Of a DNA stretch of 64,000 nt, positions 44,597-53,430 are shown piece by piece (positions within the stretch are counted from its first letter, which is position 1; each line of letters begins with the position of its first letter). The notes under the pieces were generated by a model, which worked only from the letters and a program-made list of their open reading frames with translations, did not search any database and was not told the origin of the DNA. Both the position numbers and the translations under genes were made by a program. The stretch comes from Microbacterium sp. VKM Ac-2923 (GTDB lineage Bacteria; Actinomycetota; Actinomycetes; Actinomycetales; Microbacteriaceae): positions 62,001-126,000 of the forward strand of contig NZ_JALGRP010000004.1 of NCBI RefSeq assembly GCF_022815605.1. Reading direction: 5' to 3'.

Positions 44597-46291
44597 ATGA
44601 CAACTCTTCCCCCCGAGACCGCCGCGCCGCGGCGCGTGCTCCCGGCCCTCATCGGGCTGCTGCTCGGCACCTTCGTGTCGATGCTCGCCTCGACCGTCGT
44701 CTCGACATCGCTACCGGTCATCGTGCATGACCTGTCGGGCGACCAGAACGCCTACACCTGGGTCATCACCGCGACCCTGCTCACCACCGCGATCTCGACC
44801 CCGATCTGGGGCAAGCTCGCCGACCTGTTCAACCGCAAAGTGCTCATCCAGGTCGCGATCGCCATCTTCGTGCTCGCCACCGCCGCCGCCGGGTTCTCGC
44901 AGAACACCGAGATGCTCATCGCCTTCCGCGCGGTGCAGGGTCTGGGTGCCGGCGGTCTCGCCGCGCTCAGCCAGGTGATCATGGCCGACATCATCAGCCC
45001 GCGCGAGCGTGGCCGGTACATGGGCCTGTTCGGCGCCGTCATGGCCGTCGCGACCGTCGGCGGACCTCTGCTCGGCGGCGTCATCACCGACGCCTTCGGC
45101 TGGCGCTGGAACTTCTTCGTCGCCCTTCCCTTCGCCGTCGCCGCGCTCCTCATCCAGCAGCGCACGCTGCACCTCCCGGCCCGCGCGAAGCGGAAGGTGA
45201 AGATCGACTACGTCGGCATCGTCCTGCTGTCGACTGCGGTCTCGCTGCTGCTCATCTGGGTGACGAACGCCGGCACCTCCTACGAGTGGGCCAGTGTCGA
45301 AACGGTGCTCATGGTCGGCGGAGCCGTCCTCGCCGCCGTGCTCTTCGTCGTCGTCGAGCTGCGCTCCTCGGAGCCGCTCGTGCCCCTCACGCTGTTCCGC
45401 GACGCCACCTTCACCCTCGCTACGATCGCCTCCATCGCAACGGGCCTGGCGATGTTCGGCACCTCGGTGTTCCTCAGCCAGTACATGCAGATGGCTCGCG
45501 GCGCCACGCCCACCGAGGCCGGTGTCATGACCATTCCCATGATCGGCGGGCTCCTGGTGTCCTCGATCGTGGTGGGTGCGCTCATCTCGCGCTTCGGCAA
45601 CTGGAAGCCGTTCCTCATCGCGGGTGGCGCGCTGCTCATCGCGGGCTCGTTCCTGCTGTCGACCATCCACTACGACACGAACTTCGCGCTCGTCTCGCTC
45701 TACATGGCGCTGCTCGGCGCGGGCGTCGGCATGACGATGCAGAATCTCGTCCTGATCGTGCAGAACACCGCCGACCCCGAGCAGATGGGGGCGGCGAGTT
45801 CGGGAGTGACGTTCTTCCGCAGCCTGGGCGGCACGATCGGCGTCTCCGTCATGGGAGCGGCGCTCGCCAGCATGGCGACGAGCCTGTTCGCCGATCGCGC
45901 AGCCGACCTGCAGGCGGCGATCAGGGGACTCGGCGCAGACGGCGCCGCGGTGGCCGCGTCGCTGCAGTCGGGCACGATCCCGCAGGTCTCGGCCCTTCCC
46001 GAGACCGTCCGGGTCATCGTCGAGGACGTCTACGCCCAGGCCATCGCGCACTCGTTCCTCATCGCGGTGCCCGTGGCTGTGATCAGCCTCATCGCCATCC
46101 TGTTCCTGCCGAACCGTCCGCTGACCCGCATGACCACGGCCGAGCGGGTGGCGGCGAGCGAGGCCGATCTCGCCACCGTCTCCGTCCCCGAGGCCATGGC
46201 CACCCTCTCCGCCACCGGTTCCGTGCGGACAGTGGATGCCGTCGGCTCGCGTCACGCGCGCCGCGACGCCGAGATGGGAGAGGATGGCTGA
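44597..46291 (+). CDS. MFS multidrug exporter, DHA2 (14-span) family
   Basis: 564 residues from ATG 44597 (GGAG six bases upstream). About fourteen membrane segments; motif A as GKLADLFNRKVLI near 71, motif C-like GAVMAVATVGGPLLGGVITDAFGWRWNFFVALP near 144-176. Proton-driven efflux of drugs or toxic metabolites. Overlaps the MarR gene at its 3' end, and the promoter bears two palindromes that this regulator would bind. Last ~50 residues are a cytoplasmic tail. Confidence 0.94.
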   Translation: MTTLPPETAAPRRVLPALIGLLLGTFVSMLASTVVSTSLPVIVHDLSGDQNAYTWVITATLLTTAISTPIWGKLADLFNRKVLIQVAIAIFVLATAAAGFSQNTEMLIAFRAVQGLGAGGLAALSQVIMADIISPRERGRYMGLFGAVMAVATVGGPLLGGVITDAFGWRWNFFVALPFAVAALLIQQRTLHLPARAKRKVKIDYVGIVLLSTAVSLLLIWVTNAGTSYEWASVETVLMVGGAVLAAVLFVVVELRSSEPLVPLTLFRDATFTLATIASIATGLAMFGTSVFLSQYMQMARGATPTEAGVMTIPMIGGLLVSSIVVGALISRFGNWKPFLIAGGALLIAGSFLLSTIHYDTNFALVSLYMALLGAGVGMTMQNLVLIVQNTADPEQMGAASSGVTFFRSLGGTIGVSVMGAALASMATSLFADRAADLQAAIRGLGADGAAVAASLQSGTIPQVSALPETVRVIVEDVYAQAIAHSFLIAVPVAVISLIAILFLPNRPLTRMTTAERVAASEADLATVSVPEAMATLSATGSVRTVDAVGSRHARRDAEMGEDG

Positions 46292-46757
46292 CGTGATGAG
46301 CGACGTGACCGATGACCGCCGGGTGGCCGTACAGGCCCTGGAATCGTCGTTCTCGGAGCTCATGACCGTCTTCCGCCGCTTCGTGTCCGAGGCGGCGGAA
46401 CGCGTGAGCCCCGGAATGCTCCCGGCCACCTTCAAAGCGCTCTCGGTGGTGAGTCGTTTCGGCCCCCTGACACTCTCGGCCCTGGCCGAGCGCCTCGCGG
46501 CCGACAAGGGCTTCCTCAGCCGGTCCATCACCGAACTCGAGGAACTGGGGCTCGTCACCCGCACGCCCGATCCGAACGACGGACGCTCACGCCTCATCGC
46601 GGTCACCGACGTGGGTCATCAGCGTCTCGCCGACGCTCGCGCTCCGCACGAGAGCCGCCTTTTCGAGGCCATCGCCGACTGGTCGATCGACGACATCCGG
46701 CACCTCTCGACGCTGTTGCACGCGTTGGCGGTGGGCGAAGTCCCCGTCCGGGACTGA
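46284..46757 (+). CDS. MarR-family repressor of the adjacent exporter
   Basis: 157 residues from ATG 46284; GTG 46293 or ATG 46296 are alternatives, as the GGGAGAGG site lies directly against the first ATG. Winged helix: PLTLSALAERLAADKGFLSRSITELEELGLVTRTPDPNDGRSRLIAVTDVG at ~58-108. Translationally coupled to the exporter (8-base overlap), so the exporter and its repressor are made from one message controlled by the two upstream operators. Confidence 0.92.
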   Translation: MADVMSDVTDDRRVAVQALESSFSELMTVFRRFVSEAAERVSPGMLPATFKALSVVSRFGPLTLSALAERLAADKGFLSRSITELEELGLVTRTPDPNDGRSRLIAVTDVGHQRLADARAPHESRLFEAIADWSIDDIRHLSTLLHALAVGEVPVRD

Positions 46758-46771
46758 CGCGCCGACCGCCA

Positions 46772-46907
46772 CCCCAGGTCCCTGAGCCTGTCGAAGGGAC
46801 CGGCACCCACCCGCCTCGCCCCAGGTCCCTGAGCTTGTCGAAGGAACCGGCACCCACCCGCCTCGCCCCAGGTCCCTGAGCTTGTCGAAGGGACCGGCAC
46901 CCACGCC
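46772..46907. repeat. 47-base tandem repeat, 2.9 copies, each with an internal hairpin
   Basis: Units 46772-46818, 46819-46865 and 46866-46907 (partial). Each holds GGTCCCTGAG ... TCGAAGGGACC, so each can fold as a hairpin with GGTCCC/GGGACC arms. Units differ at only a few positions. Noncoding gap between the MarR gene and the oxidoreductase. Confidence 0.95.
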
Positions 46908-47113
46908 ACGCCCAGAGGCTTCGACGGGCGCAGCCTCCTCCCGCCAGAGCCGCCCTCGGCGTGCCCTCGCGGTCTCGGCGCGTGCGCGACAGCGAGGGGT
47001 GCGTCGCGACACGGTGACGGCGGCGAAACACCGTCGAGACAATGAGGCGCTTGACTGGGATGGTTCCGGCGAGGCCGCCGCGACTGCGACTATCCCGCGA
47101 GAGAGAGCGCCCG

Positions 47114-48133
47114 ATGAGATTCCGATCGACGCGTCCCGAGACCGCCCTGCACCCCGCCCCCGCGGTGCCCGAGACGATGCGTTCGGTGGTCTACGACGCG
47201 CCCGGCTACGCCGAGGTGCTGCGCGTCACCGAGACGGCCGTGCCGACCCCGGTGCTGAGCGAGGTGCTGGTGCGGGTGGTGGCCGCGGGCGTCAACCCCA
47301 TCGACGCCAAGACGCGCGCCGGCCGCGGGATGTCGGCATCCGTCGACTCGTGGCCCGCGGTGCCCGGGTTCGACGTCAGCGGTGTCGTCGTTCGCGCCCC
47401 GTTCGACGCGCACCCCTTCCCCGTGGGCACGGAGGTGTACGGCATGGCTGCTTTCCCGCGCACCGCGGGAACCTACGCCGAGTACGTCGTCGTACCGACC
47501 CTCTCGCTCGCCCGCAAGCCGGTTTCCCTGTCGCACGTGGAGGCGGCGGGCGTGCCCCTGGCGGCCCTCACCGCGTGGGGACTCGTGGTCGAGACGGCAC
47601 TCGCCCATCAAGGCCAGCGCGTCCTCATCCACGCGGGCGGCGGTGGGGTGGGACACTTCGCCGTGCAGTTCGCCGCGTATTTCGGGGCGCACGTCATCGC
47701 GACGGGGTCGCCTCAGAACCTCGAGTGGCTGCGTGAGCTCGGCGCCGCTGAGGTGGTCGACTACACCTCGACGCGCTTCGAGGACGTCCTGGCCGACGTC
47801 GACGTCGTCATCGACCTGATCGGCAACGTGTCCGACGACACGGGCACACGCTCGCTCGACGTGCTGCGCCCGGGCGGGCTGCTGATCGAGGTGCCGACCG
47901 GTGCGTGGCCCGGTTTCCGCGAGGCGGCCGCCGCCCGCGGCATCCGCTCCACCGACTACAAGACCATCCCCGACGGCGGTGCGCTGGCGACCATCGCACG
48001 TCTGCTCGATTCCGGTGCCGTACGGGTCTACATCGATCGGGTATTCGACCTCGCCGACGCAGCCTCCGCGCACTCGGAGCTCGAGCGCGGCCACACGCGC
48101 GGGAAGATCGTGCTGCGCGTCAGCGACGACTGA
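47114..48133 (+). CDS. zinc-independent quinone oxidoreductase-like alcohol dehydrogenase (MDR family)
   Basis: 339 residues from ATG 47114; an upstream frame exists. MDR fold: VPTPVLSEVLVRVVAAGVNPIDAKTRAG near 40-68, VPGFDVSGVV near 78, and the cofactor segment QRVLIHAGGGGVGHFAVQFAAYFGAHVIATGS near 168-198, with NADPH-type spacing. No Cys ligands for the catalytic zinc are present, which places it with quinone oxidoreductases/enoyl reductases rather than zinc alcohol dehydrogenases. Substrate unknown. Confidence 0.9.
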   Translation: MRFRSTRPETALHPAPAVPETMRSVVYDAPGYAEVLRVTETAVPTPVLSEVLVRVVAAGVNPIDAKTRAGRGMSASVDSWPAVPGFDVSGVVVRAPFDAHPFPVGTEVYGMAAFPRTAGTYAEYVVVPTLSLARKPVSLSHVEAAGVPLAALTAWGLVVETALAHQGQRVLIHAGGGGVGHFAVQFAAYFGAHVIATGSPQNLEWLRELGAAEVVDYTSTRFEDVLADVDVVIDLIGNVSDDTGTRSLDVLRPGGLLIEVPTGAWPGFREAAAARGIRSTDYKTIPDGGALATIARLLDSGAVRVYIDRVFDLADAASAHSELERGHTRGKIVLRVSDD

Positions 48134-48134
48134 C

Positions 48135-49079
48135 TCACCGCGCGAGCACGCGGCGCCCCTCGTCGACGATCTCGTCGGCGATCTCGTCGAGCAGCGGCGA
48201 GGTGAGGTTCCACTGCTGCCAGAACAGCGGGACGTCCACGGGATCGTCGCCCAGGCGCACGAGCGCGCCCGTCGCGAGACCCGCCGCGGACTGGAATCCC
48301 GGGAGCAGCCCCCACCCGAGTCCCAGCTCGATGGCGGTGGCGAAGTCCTGGGATGCCGGCACCCGGTGTCGCGGTGGCGCCGCCGCCGCCACTCCGCGGC
48401 GCGCGAGCCAACGGGTCTGGAGGTCGTCGCGGCGGTCGAAGTCGACGACCGGCGCCACGGCGAGCGCGTCGGCGTCGACGAGCACGGCGGCGTCGACGTC
48501 GGGGGCTGCGTCGGCGCCGGCGTCGGCGTCTGCGTCGGCGCTGGAAGTGAACCAGCGCGCGGCGAAACCGGCCGTGGCCACCGCCTCATACCGCAGCACG
48601 CCCAGTCGTCGTACCCGGCACCCGGCGACCGGAGTCTCCCTCGAGGTGACGGCGGCCATGACCGTGCCCGACTCCAGCAGGCCCGCCGTGAAATCCTGGT
48701 CGTCCCGGTGCAGATCGAACACGACCGCCCGACGGGCGGCGACGCGGGCCAGCGGCGGCAGGAACCAGGTGGCGAGCGAGTCGGCGTTGACGGCGAGGGG
48801 GACGGATGCCACTGACCCGCCCTCGGCGCCCATCGCGGCCAGCGCGTCGTGCTCGAGCAGGGCGAGCTGGCGCGCGAGGCGCACGACCGCGTCCCCGGCC
48901 TCGGTCGTCCGGACCGGTTTCGAGCGCACGAGCACGACCCGCCCGAGCTGATCCTCGAGGGCGCGGATGCGCTGACTCACGGCGGAGGGCGTGATGTGCA
49001 GGCGGCGAGCCGCGGCATCCAGAGTGCCCTCCTCCACCACCGTCGCGAGAGTCCGGGCGAGATCGAAGGAGACGGACAT
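48135..49079 (-). CDS. lysG: LysR-family regulator of the ArgP/LysG type
   Basis: 314 residues. N-terminal HTH (LARTLATVVEEGTLDAAARRLHITPSAVSQRIRALEDQLG, residues 8-46) and a LysR effector domain (NADSLATWFLPPLARVAAR, LGLGWGLLPGFQSAAG). Divergent from a LysE exporter with ~70 bases between, the classic arrangement in which LysG activates lysE in response to lysine or arginine. A run of Asp-Ala repeats (ADADADAGADAAPDVDA near 182-198) is inserted in the effector domain. Confidence 0.9.
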   Translation of the reverse strand: MSVSFDLARTLATVVEEGTLDAAARRLHITPSAVSQRIRALEDQLGRVVLVRSKPVRTTEAGDAVVRLARQLALLEHDALAAMGAEGGSVASVPLAVNADSLATWFLPPLARVAARRAVVFDLHRDDQDFTAGLLESGTVMAAVTSRETPVAGCRVRRLGVLRYEAVATAGFAARWFTSSADADADAGADAAPDVDAAVLVDADALAVAPVVDFDRRDDLQTRWLARRGVAAAAPPRHRVPASQDFATAIELGLGWGLLPGFQSAAGLATGALVRLGDDPVDVPLFWQQWNLTSPLLDEIADEIVDEGRRVLAR

Positions 49080-49148
49080 GAAGCAATGCTAATGGTCGTG
49101 CAGAATGATGAGCTGGTCTTCCTGGCGACGCCTCTCTACCGTCGAACC

Positions 49149-49796
49149 GTGCTCACTCCCCTGCTCGCCGGTCTCGGCCTCGGTTTCTCCCTCATCGTCG
49201 CCATCGGCGCGCAGAACCTCTTCGTGTTGCGCCAGGGCATCCGTCGCGAGCACCTGGTCGTCGTCGTCGCGGTGTGTGCGATCTCCGACGCCGTCCTGAT
49301 CCTGCTGGGCGTCTCGGGGATCGGTCTGGTGCTGCAGGCGGTTCCCTGGCTGATCGTCGTCGTGCGCTGGGCGGGAGCGGCGTTCCTCGTCGGCTACGGT
49401 CTGTTGGCGGCGCGTCGGGCCCTGCGGCCGAGCGGTGAGACCCTGAACGTGCACTCATCCGCGCCCCCTGTTCCGGATGCCGGGGGCACGGTCATGCGCA
49501 CGCGCACGACCCTGACCGCCACGGTGCTGACCTGCCTCGCCCTCACGTGGCTGAACCCGCACGTGTACCTCGACACCGTGTTCCTGTTGGGTTCGATCGC
49601 CTCGACGCACGGCGAGGGACGTTGGGCGTTCGCGATCGGCGCCTGTGTCGCGAGCCTCGTGTGGTTCTCGGCGCTGGGCTTCGGGGCGCGGTTCCTCGGC
49701 CGGTGGCTCGACACTCCGCGCGCCTGGCGCATCCTCGACGCGGTCATCGCCGTGGTGATGTTCGCGATCGCGCTGTCGCTCGTGCTGCCTCACTGA
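49149..49796 (+). CDS. lysE: LysE-family amino-acid exporter
   Basis: 215 residues from GTG 49149; ATG 49092 would add 19 residues without a ribosome site. Five to six membrane segments; LysE signatures LGLGFSLIVAIGAQNLFVLRQGI at ~9-31 and LALTWLNPHVYLDTVFLLG near 133-151. Exports basic amino acids such as lysine and arginine. Its activator LysG is divergent. Confidence 0.92.
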   Translation: MLTPLLAGLGLGFSLIVAIGAQNLFVLRQGIRREHLVVVVAVCAISDAVLILLGVSGIGLVLQAVPWLIVVVRWAGAAFLVGYGLLAARRALRPSGETLNVHSSAPPVPDAGGTVMRTRTTLTATVLTCLALTWLNPHVYLDTVFLLGSIASTHGEGRWAFAIGACVASLVWFSALGFGARFLGRWLDTPRAWRILDAVIAVVMFAIALSLVLPH

Positions 49797-49865
49797 CCCG
49801 CACGTCCTCCCGGCGTCAACACCGGCCCGTCAGGTTCGACGCGCGTTTCGGCCCTCCAAGGTCGG

Positions 49866-50036
49866 GGCTGGGTCCGCGGTTCGGGGCGGAATCCGTGGTT
49901 CGGAGCAGCATCCACGATTCGGGGCAGCATCCACGATTCGGGGCAGCATTCACGATTCGGGGCAGCATCCGCGGCTCGGGGCAGCATCCACGATTCGGGG
50001 CAGCATCCACGATTCGGGGCGGAATCCGCGGTTCGG
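49866..50036. repeat. 19-base tandem repeat, nine copies
   Basis: Nine consecutive 19-base units with the consensus GGCAGCATCCACGATTCGG; units 3-5 and 7-8 are nearly identical, while units 1, 2 and 9 use GGCGGAATCCGCGGTTCGG. Noncoding gap between lysE and acylphosphatase. Several units carry CATCC or AATCC, close to the heptamer over-represented elsewhere. Confidence 0.95.
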
Positions 50037-50123
50037 GGCGGGATCGGCCCGCCCCAGAACGCGGAACGCGCCCCGAGCCCCGATGACCACTCCCCACGAC
50101 CGCGCCTCCGCGAGAATGAACCC

Positions 50124-50399
50124 ATGCGAGCAGTGACGATCACGGTGCACGGGCGGGTTCAGGGCGTCGGCTTCCGCTACGCGCTGCAGGCTGCGGCCGA
50201 GCGCGCGGGCGCTCGAGGCTGGGTGCGCAACCGTCGAGATGGAACGGTCGAAGCCCTTGTCGCGGGAGACGCGGGAACCGTCGACGCTGTGACCGCGTGG
50301 GCGCACACAGGGCCACCGTCGGCCGGCGTCGACCGCGTCGACGTGGTCGAGAGCACGGAAGCGCCTCCCGAGGGTTTCGAGATCCGCGCCACGGCTTGA
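50124..50399 (+). CDS. acyP: acylphosphatase
   Basis: 91 residues. Signature HGRVQGVGFRYALQ at 9-22 (catalytic Arg) and GWVRNRRDGTVEA at 32-44 (catalytic Asn in RNR). Hydrolyses carboxyl-phosphate bonds such as acetyl phosphate. A single gene, not co-directional with the next; ends shortly before a ~220-base noncoding region. Confidence 0.95.
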   Translation: MRAVTITVHGRVQGVGFRYALQAAAERAGARGWVRNRRDGTVEALVAGDAGTVDAVTAWAHTGPPSAGVDRVDVVESTEAPPEGFEIRATA

Positions 50400-50622
50400 G
50401 GAGGCGCAGCGGTTCAAGGGCCCGACTCCCCGGGCCGCCGGGCCGATGCGACCCCGAGACGCAGGTCGGCGCCGATCGCCCGACGCCACCGCCGGAGCCC
50501 CGACCGCCGATAGCTCCGCGCCGAACGCCGGACACGGCCTCGGACCTCACGCCCGCAGCGCCGCACCGAACGCCTGATGACACCGCCGCGACCCGACAGC
50601 CGCAGTTGGACCGCCGAACGGC

Positions 50623-51666
50623 TCAGCCGGGCAGCCCCGCGCGCAACTCCTCGAGCACCTTCCGCGCGTCGTCGAGACGCGCGAGTCCGGCGGCCTGACC
50701 CGCCCAGAGCGACACGAGGTCGGCGTCGCCCGACGCGGCCGCTGCGGCGCGGAAGACCCCCGTGAGCCAGTTCTGCGCCGGGAACGGCGCGATCACGCCA
50801 GACGCCTCGAGCTCGCGCATGGCGCGGTTCGGGATGCCACGGGCCAACCGTCCGCTCATCGCCCGCGTCAGCACCGTGTCGGTGTCGGCGGCTGCGGCGA
50901 TCGCGCTGCGGTGACCCGGGGTCGCGGCGGACTGTCGAGTGCGCAGAAACGCCGTTCCGACCTGCACGCCCGCGGCCCCCAGCGCGAATGCCGCCGCGAC
51001 GCCGCGCCGGTCGGCGATGCCGCCGGCGGCGATGACGGGGATGTCCACGGCATCCACCACCTGGGGGACCAGCGCGAACGTGCCGACGAGCGACTGCGCC
51101 GGTTCGCGCAGGAAGGACACCCGGTGCCCCCCGGCTTCCGACCCGGTCGCGACGACAGCGTCGACACCCGCGGCCTCGAGCGCCACCGCCTCCGCGACCG
51201 ACGTGGCGGTGCCGATCACACGGATGCCGAGCCCCTTCGCCCGCTCGAGGGTGCCGGCATCCGGGATGCCGAAGACGACGCTCAGCGCGTCGGGGCGCGC
51301 GTCGAAGACCGCGTCGAGCTGGTCGGCGAGCGGGGGCATGAACGATGCCGGGGGCTCCGGCGGAGCGATCCCGGCGGCGGCGAAGAGCGGGTCGGCGGCA
51401 CGGAGGAAGGGCGCGACGTCGATCTCGCCCGGCACGACCTCGTCACCACGCGGGAGCCACAGATTCACGGCGATGCGCCCGGGCGTCGCCGCACGCAGAG
51501 CCGTGACCGTGTCGTGGATCCGGTCGGGCGTGTATCCGTAGAAGCCGAACGAGCCGAGGCCCCCACCGTCGCTCACGGCCGCGGTCAACGCGACCGACGA
51601 GAGCCCGCCGAAGGGTCCGAGGACGATGGGCGTATCGATACCGAGGAGGCGTTCGAGGCGTCGCAT
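50623..51666 (-). CDS. nitronate monooxygenase
   Basis: 347 residues. TIM-barrel FMN protein of the NMO/2-nitropropane dioxygenase family: PIVLGPFGGLSSVALTAAVSDGGGLGSFGFYGY near 14-46, VIGTATSVAEAVALEAAGVDAVVATGSEAGGH near 148-180, PVIAAGGIADRRGVAAAFALGAAGVQVGTAFLRT near 210-243. Oxidises nitronates such as propionate-3-nitronate, or acts as a related reductase. No operon partner. Confidence 0.92.
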   Translation of the reverse strand: MRRLERLLGIDTPIVLGPFGGLSSVALTAAVSDGGGLGSFGFYGYTPDRIHDTVTALRAATPGRIAVNLWLPRGDEVVPGEIDVAPFLRAADPLFAAAGIAPPEPPASFMPPLADQLDAVFDARPDALSVVFGIPDAGTLERAKGLGIRVIGTATSVAEAVALEAAGVDAVVATGSEAGGHRVSFLREPAQSLVGTFALVPQVVDAVDIPVIAAGGIADRRGVAAAFALGAAGVQVGTAFLRTRQSAATPGHRSAIAAAADTDTVLTRAMSGRLARGIPNRAMRELEASGVIAPFPAQNWLTGVFRAAAAASGDADLVSLWAGQAAGLARLDDARKVLEELRAGLPG

Positions 51667-51864
51667 GCTCCGACGCTACTGCGCCTCGCCGCCCGCGCGA
51701 GGGGCAGTCGCCCGCGTCACGCGCTGTCGTTCGCGTTACTCGCTTTCGCCCGCGTCACTCTCTGTCGTTCGCGTTGAGCGCGTCGTTCGCACCACGAGCC
51801 GTCGGTCTATCCGGCGCAGTCCGCATACGCGCCACCATCCGACGCGGGCTCGAGGCCGTCCGCG

Positions 51865-52665
51865 TCACTCGCCGTCGTCCGACGTAGGGTCGGGGCCGTC
51901 GAGCGGCCGCAGGAGTCGGTTCAGGAACCGCCGCGTGCGCTCCTTCTCGGGGTGGCGGAGCAGTTCCGACGGCGCGCCGCGCTCGACGATGACGCCCTCG
52001 TCGAAGAACAGCACCTCGTCGGCGACCTCACGGGCGAAGCCCAGTTCGTGCGTGACGATGACCATCGTCCACCCCTCCGTCGCGAGTTCGCGCAGCACCA
52101 TCAGCACCTCGCCGACGAGTTCGGGGTCCAGGGCGCTGGTGGGCTCGTCGAAGAGAAGAAGGTGCGGCTTCAGGGCCAGCGCACGGACGATCCCCACACG
52201 CTGCTGCTGTCCGCCCGACAGCTCCGACGGGTACGCATCACGCTTCTCCGCCAGGCCCACCCGGGCGAGCAGCGCCTCGGCCTGCGCGACGGCCTCGGCC
52301 TTCGGAACACCGTGCGCCTGGACGGGTCCCTCGATGACGTTCTGGATCACCGTCAGGTGCGGGAACAGGTTGTGGTGCTGGAACACCATGGCCGAACGGT
52401 CGCGCAGCGCCGTCCGGTCGGCTTTCGTCACCTTCATCGAGAAATCGACCGTCGGTCCGTCCTCGAACGCCACGACTCCGGCATCCGGAGTCTCCAGACC
52501 GTTCAGGCAGCGCAGCACCGTGGTCTTGCCCGACCCGGAGGGGCCGATCAGCACCAGCACGTCGCCGCGGCGCACCTCGAGGTCGACACCGGCGAGCACA
52601 CGGTTCGTGCCGAAGCTCTTCTCGAGCCCCGTGACCTGCAGGAGCGGCTTCTCAGTGGGCGACAT
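51865..52665 (-). CDS. polar amino-acid ABC transporter ATP-binding protein
   Basis: 266 residues. Walker [10 protein letters not shown] near 38-46, Q-loop [14 protein letters not shown] near 93, signature [11 protein letters not shown] near 145, Walker [15 protein letters not shown] near 166 and switch His [10 protein letters not shown] near 200. Belongs to the GlnQ/HisP group. Its ATG (52665) overlaps the permease 3' end by 14 bases. Together with the next two genes it forms a complete importer for an amino acid such as cystine or glutamine. Confidence 0.95.
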   Translation of the reverse strand: MSPTEKPLLQVTGLEKSFGTNRVLAGVDLEVRRGDVLVLIGPSGSGKTTVLRCLNGLETPDAGVVAFEDGPTVDFSMKVTKADRTALRDRSAMVFQHHNLFPHLTVIQNVIEGPVQAHGVPKAEAVAQAEALLARVGLAEKRDAYPSELSGGQQQRVGIVRALALKPHLLLFDEPTSALDPELVGEVLMVLRELATEGWTMVIVTHELGFAREVADEVLFFDEGVIVERGAPSELLRHPEKERTRRFLNRLLRPLDGPDPTSDDGE

Positions 52666-53317
52666 GTCGATCCAACCTCTTCTCGAGGGCGTTCTGCCCG
52701 AACGACAGCACGAGGCAGAACAGCCAGTAGATGAGCGCCGCCTCCAGGTAGACGGCCATGAACTCGTACGAGAAGGCCGCGATGTTCTGGGCCTGGCGGA
52801 ACAACTCCGACACCAGGATGAGGGATGCCAGGGAGCTGTCCTTCACGAGCGAGATGAACGTGTTCGACAGCGGAGGCACCGACACGCGCGCCGCCTGCGG
52901 GAGGATGATGCGCGTCAGCGTCTTCGCCGGCGAGAGGCCCACGGTGTGCGCCGCCTCCCACTGCCCGCGCGGAACCGACAGGATGGCGGCGCGGATGACC
53001 TCGGCCGCGTATCCGCCGACGTTGAGCGAGAAGGCGATCACCGCCGCCGGGAACGGCTCGATGGTGAGCCCCACGGCGGGGAGGCCGTAGAAGATCACGA
53101 ACAGCTGCACCAGCAGCGGGGTACCGCGGATGATCGAGATGTAGAACCGGGCGATCCCCGACAGCACCATGTTCGGCGATAGGCGGAGCAAGGCCGCGAA
53201 CAACGCGATCACGAGACCGATCGCGAATGACGCCAACGACAGGGGGATGGTGCCCCGCAAGCCCGCCAGCACCATGGGCCAGAACGAGTCGAGCAACAGC
53301 GGCCAGATGTCGTTCAT
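52652..53317 (-). CDS. polar amino-acid ABC transporter permease
   Basis: 221 residues, about five membrane segments with the HEAA-family pattern of amino-acid permeases ([92 protein letters not shown]). EAA loop near 130-160. It lies between the binding-protein and ATPase genes; an 11-base hairpin separates it from the binding-protein gene. Confidence 0.95.
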   Translation of the reverse strand: MNDIWPLLLDSFWPMVLAGLRGTIPLSLASFAIGLVIALFAALLRLSPNMVLSGIARFYISIIRGTPLLVQLFVIFYGLPAVGLTIEPFPAAVIAFSLNVGGYAAEVIRAAILSVPRGQWEAAHTVGLSPAKTLTRIILPQAARVSVPPLSNTFISLVKDSSLASLILVSELFRQAQNIAAFSYEFMAVYLEAALIYWLFCLVLSFGQNALEKRLDRHVAH

Positions 53318-53365
53318 GGGCCTCCTTCTTCACGCGGACGCACCGCCCGGATCCTGCACGCGGGA

Positions 53366-53411
53366 GCGGACCGACCGCCCCCACGCTAGGGGTGGGAGGT
53401 GGTCGGTCCGC
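53366..53411. terminator. hairpin between binding-protein and permease genes
   Basis: Perfect 11-base stem GCGGACCGACC / GGTCGGTCCGC with a 24-base loop, 20 bases after the binding-protein stop. As at 33092, this probably limits read-through so that more binding protein than permease is made. Confidence 0.65.
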
Positions 53412-53430
53412 GGGGCTTTACAGCCGACTC

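Noticed and set aside
44711-46606. 631-residue minus-strand open frame
   Set aside because: Shadow of the MFS exporter and MarR genes; no signal, span or motif.
49866-50036. CRISPR-like array
   Set aside because: The units are contiguous 19-base repeats with no spacers, and no cas gene is present.
49790-50143. Open frames across the 19-base repeat encoding Cys/Pro/Arg repeats
   Set aside because: Periodic peptide arises only from the tandem DNA repeat; no ribosome site and several frames are open equally.
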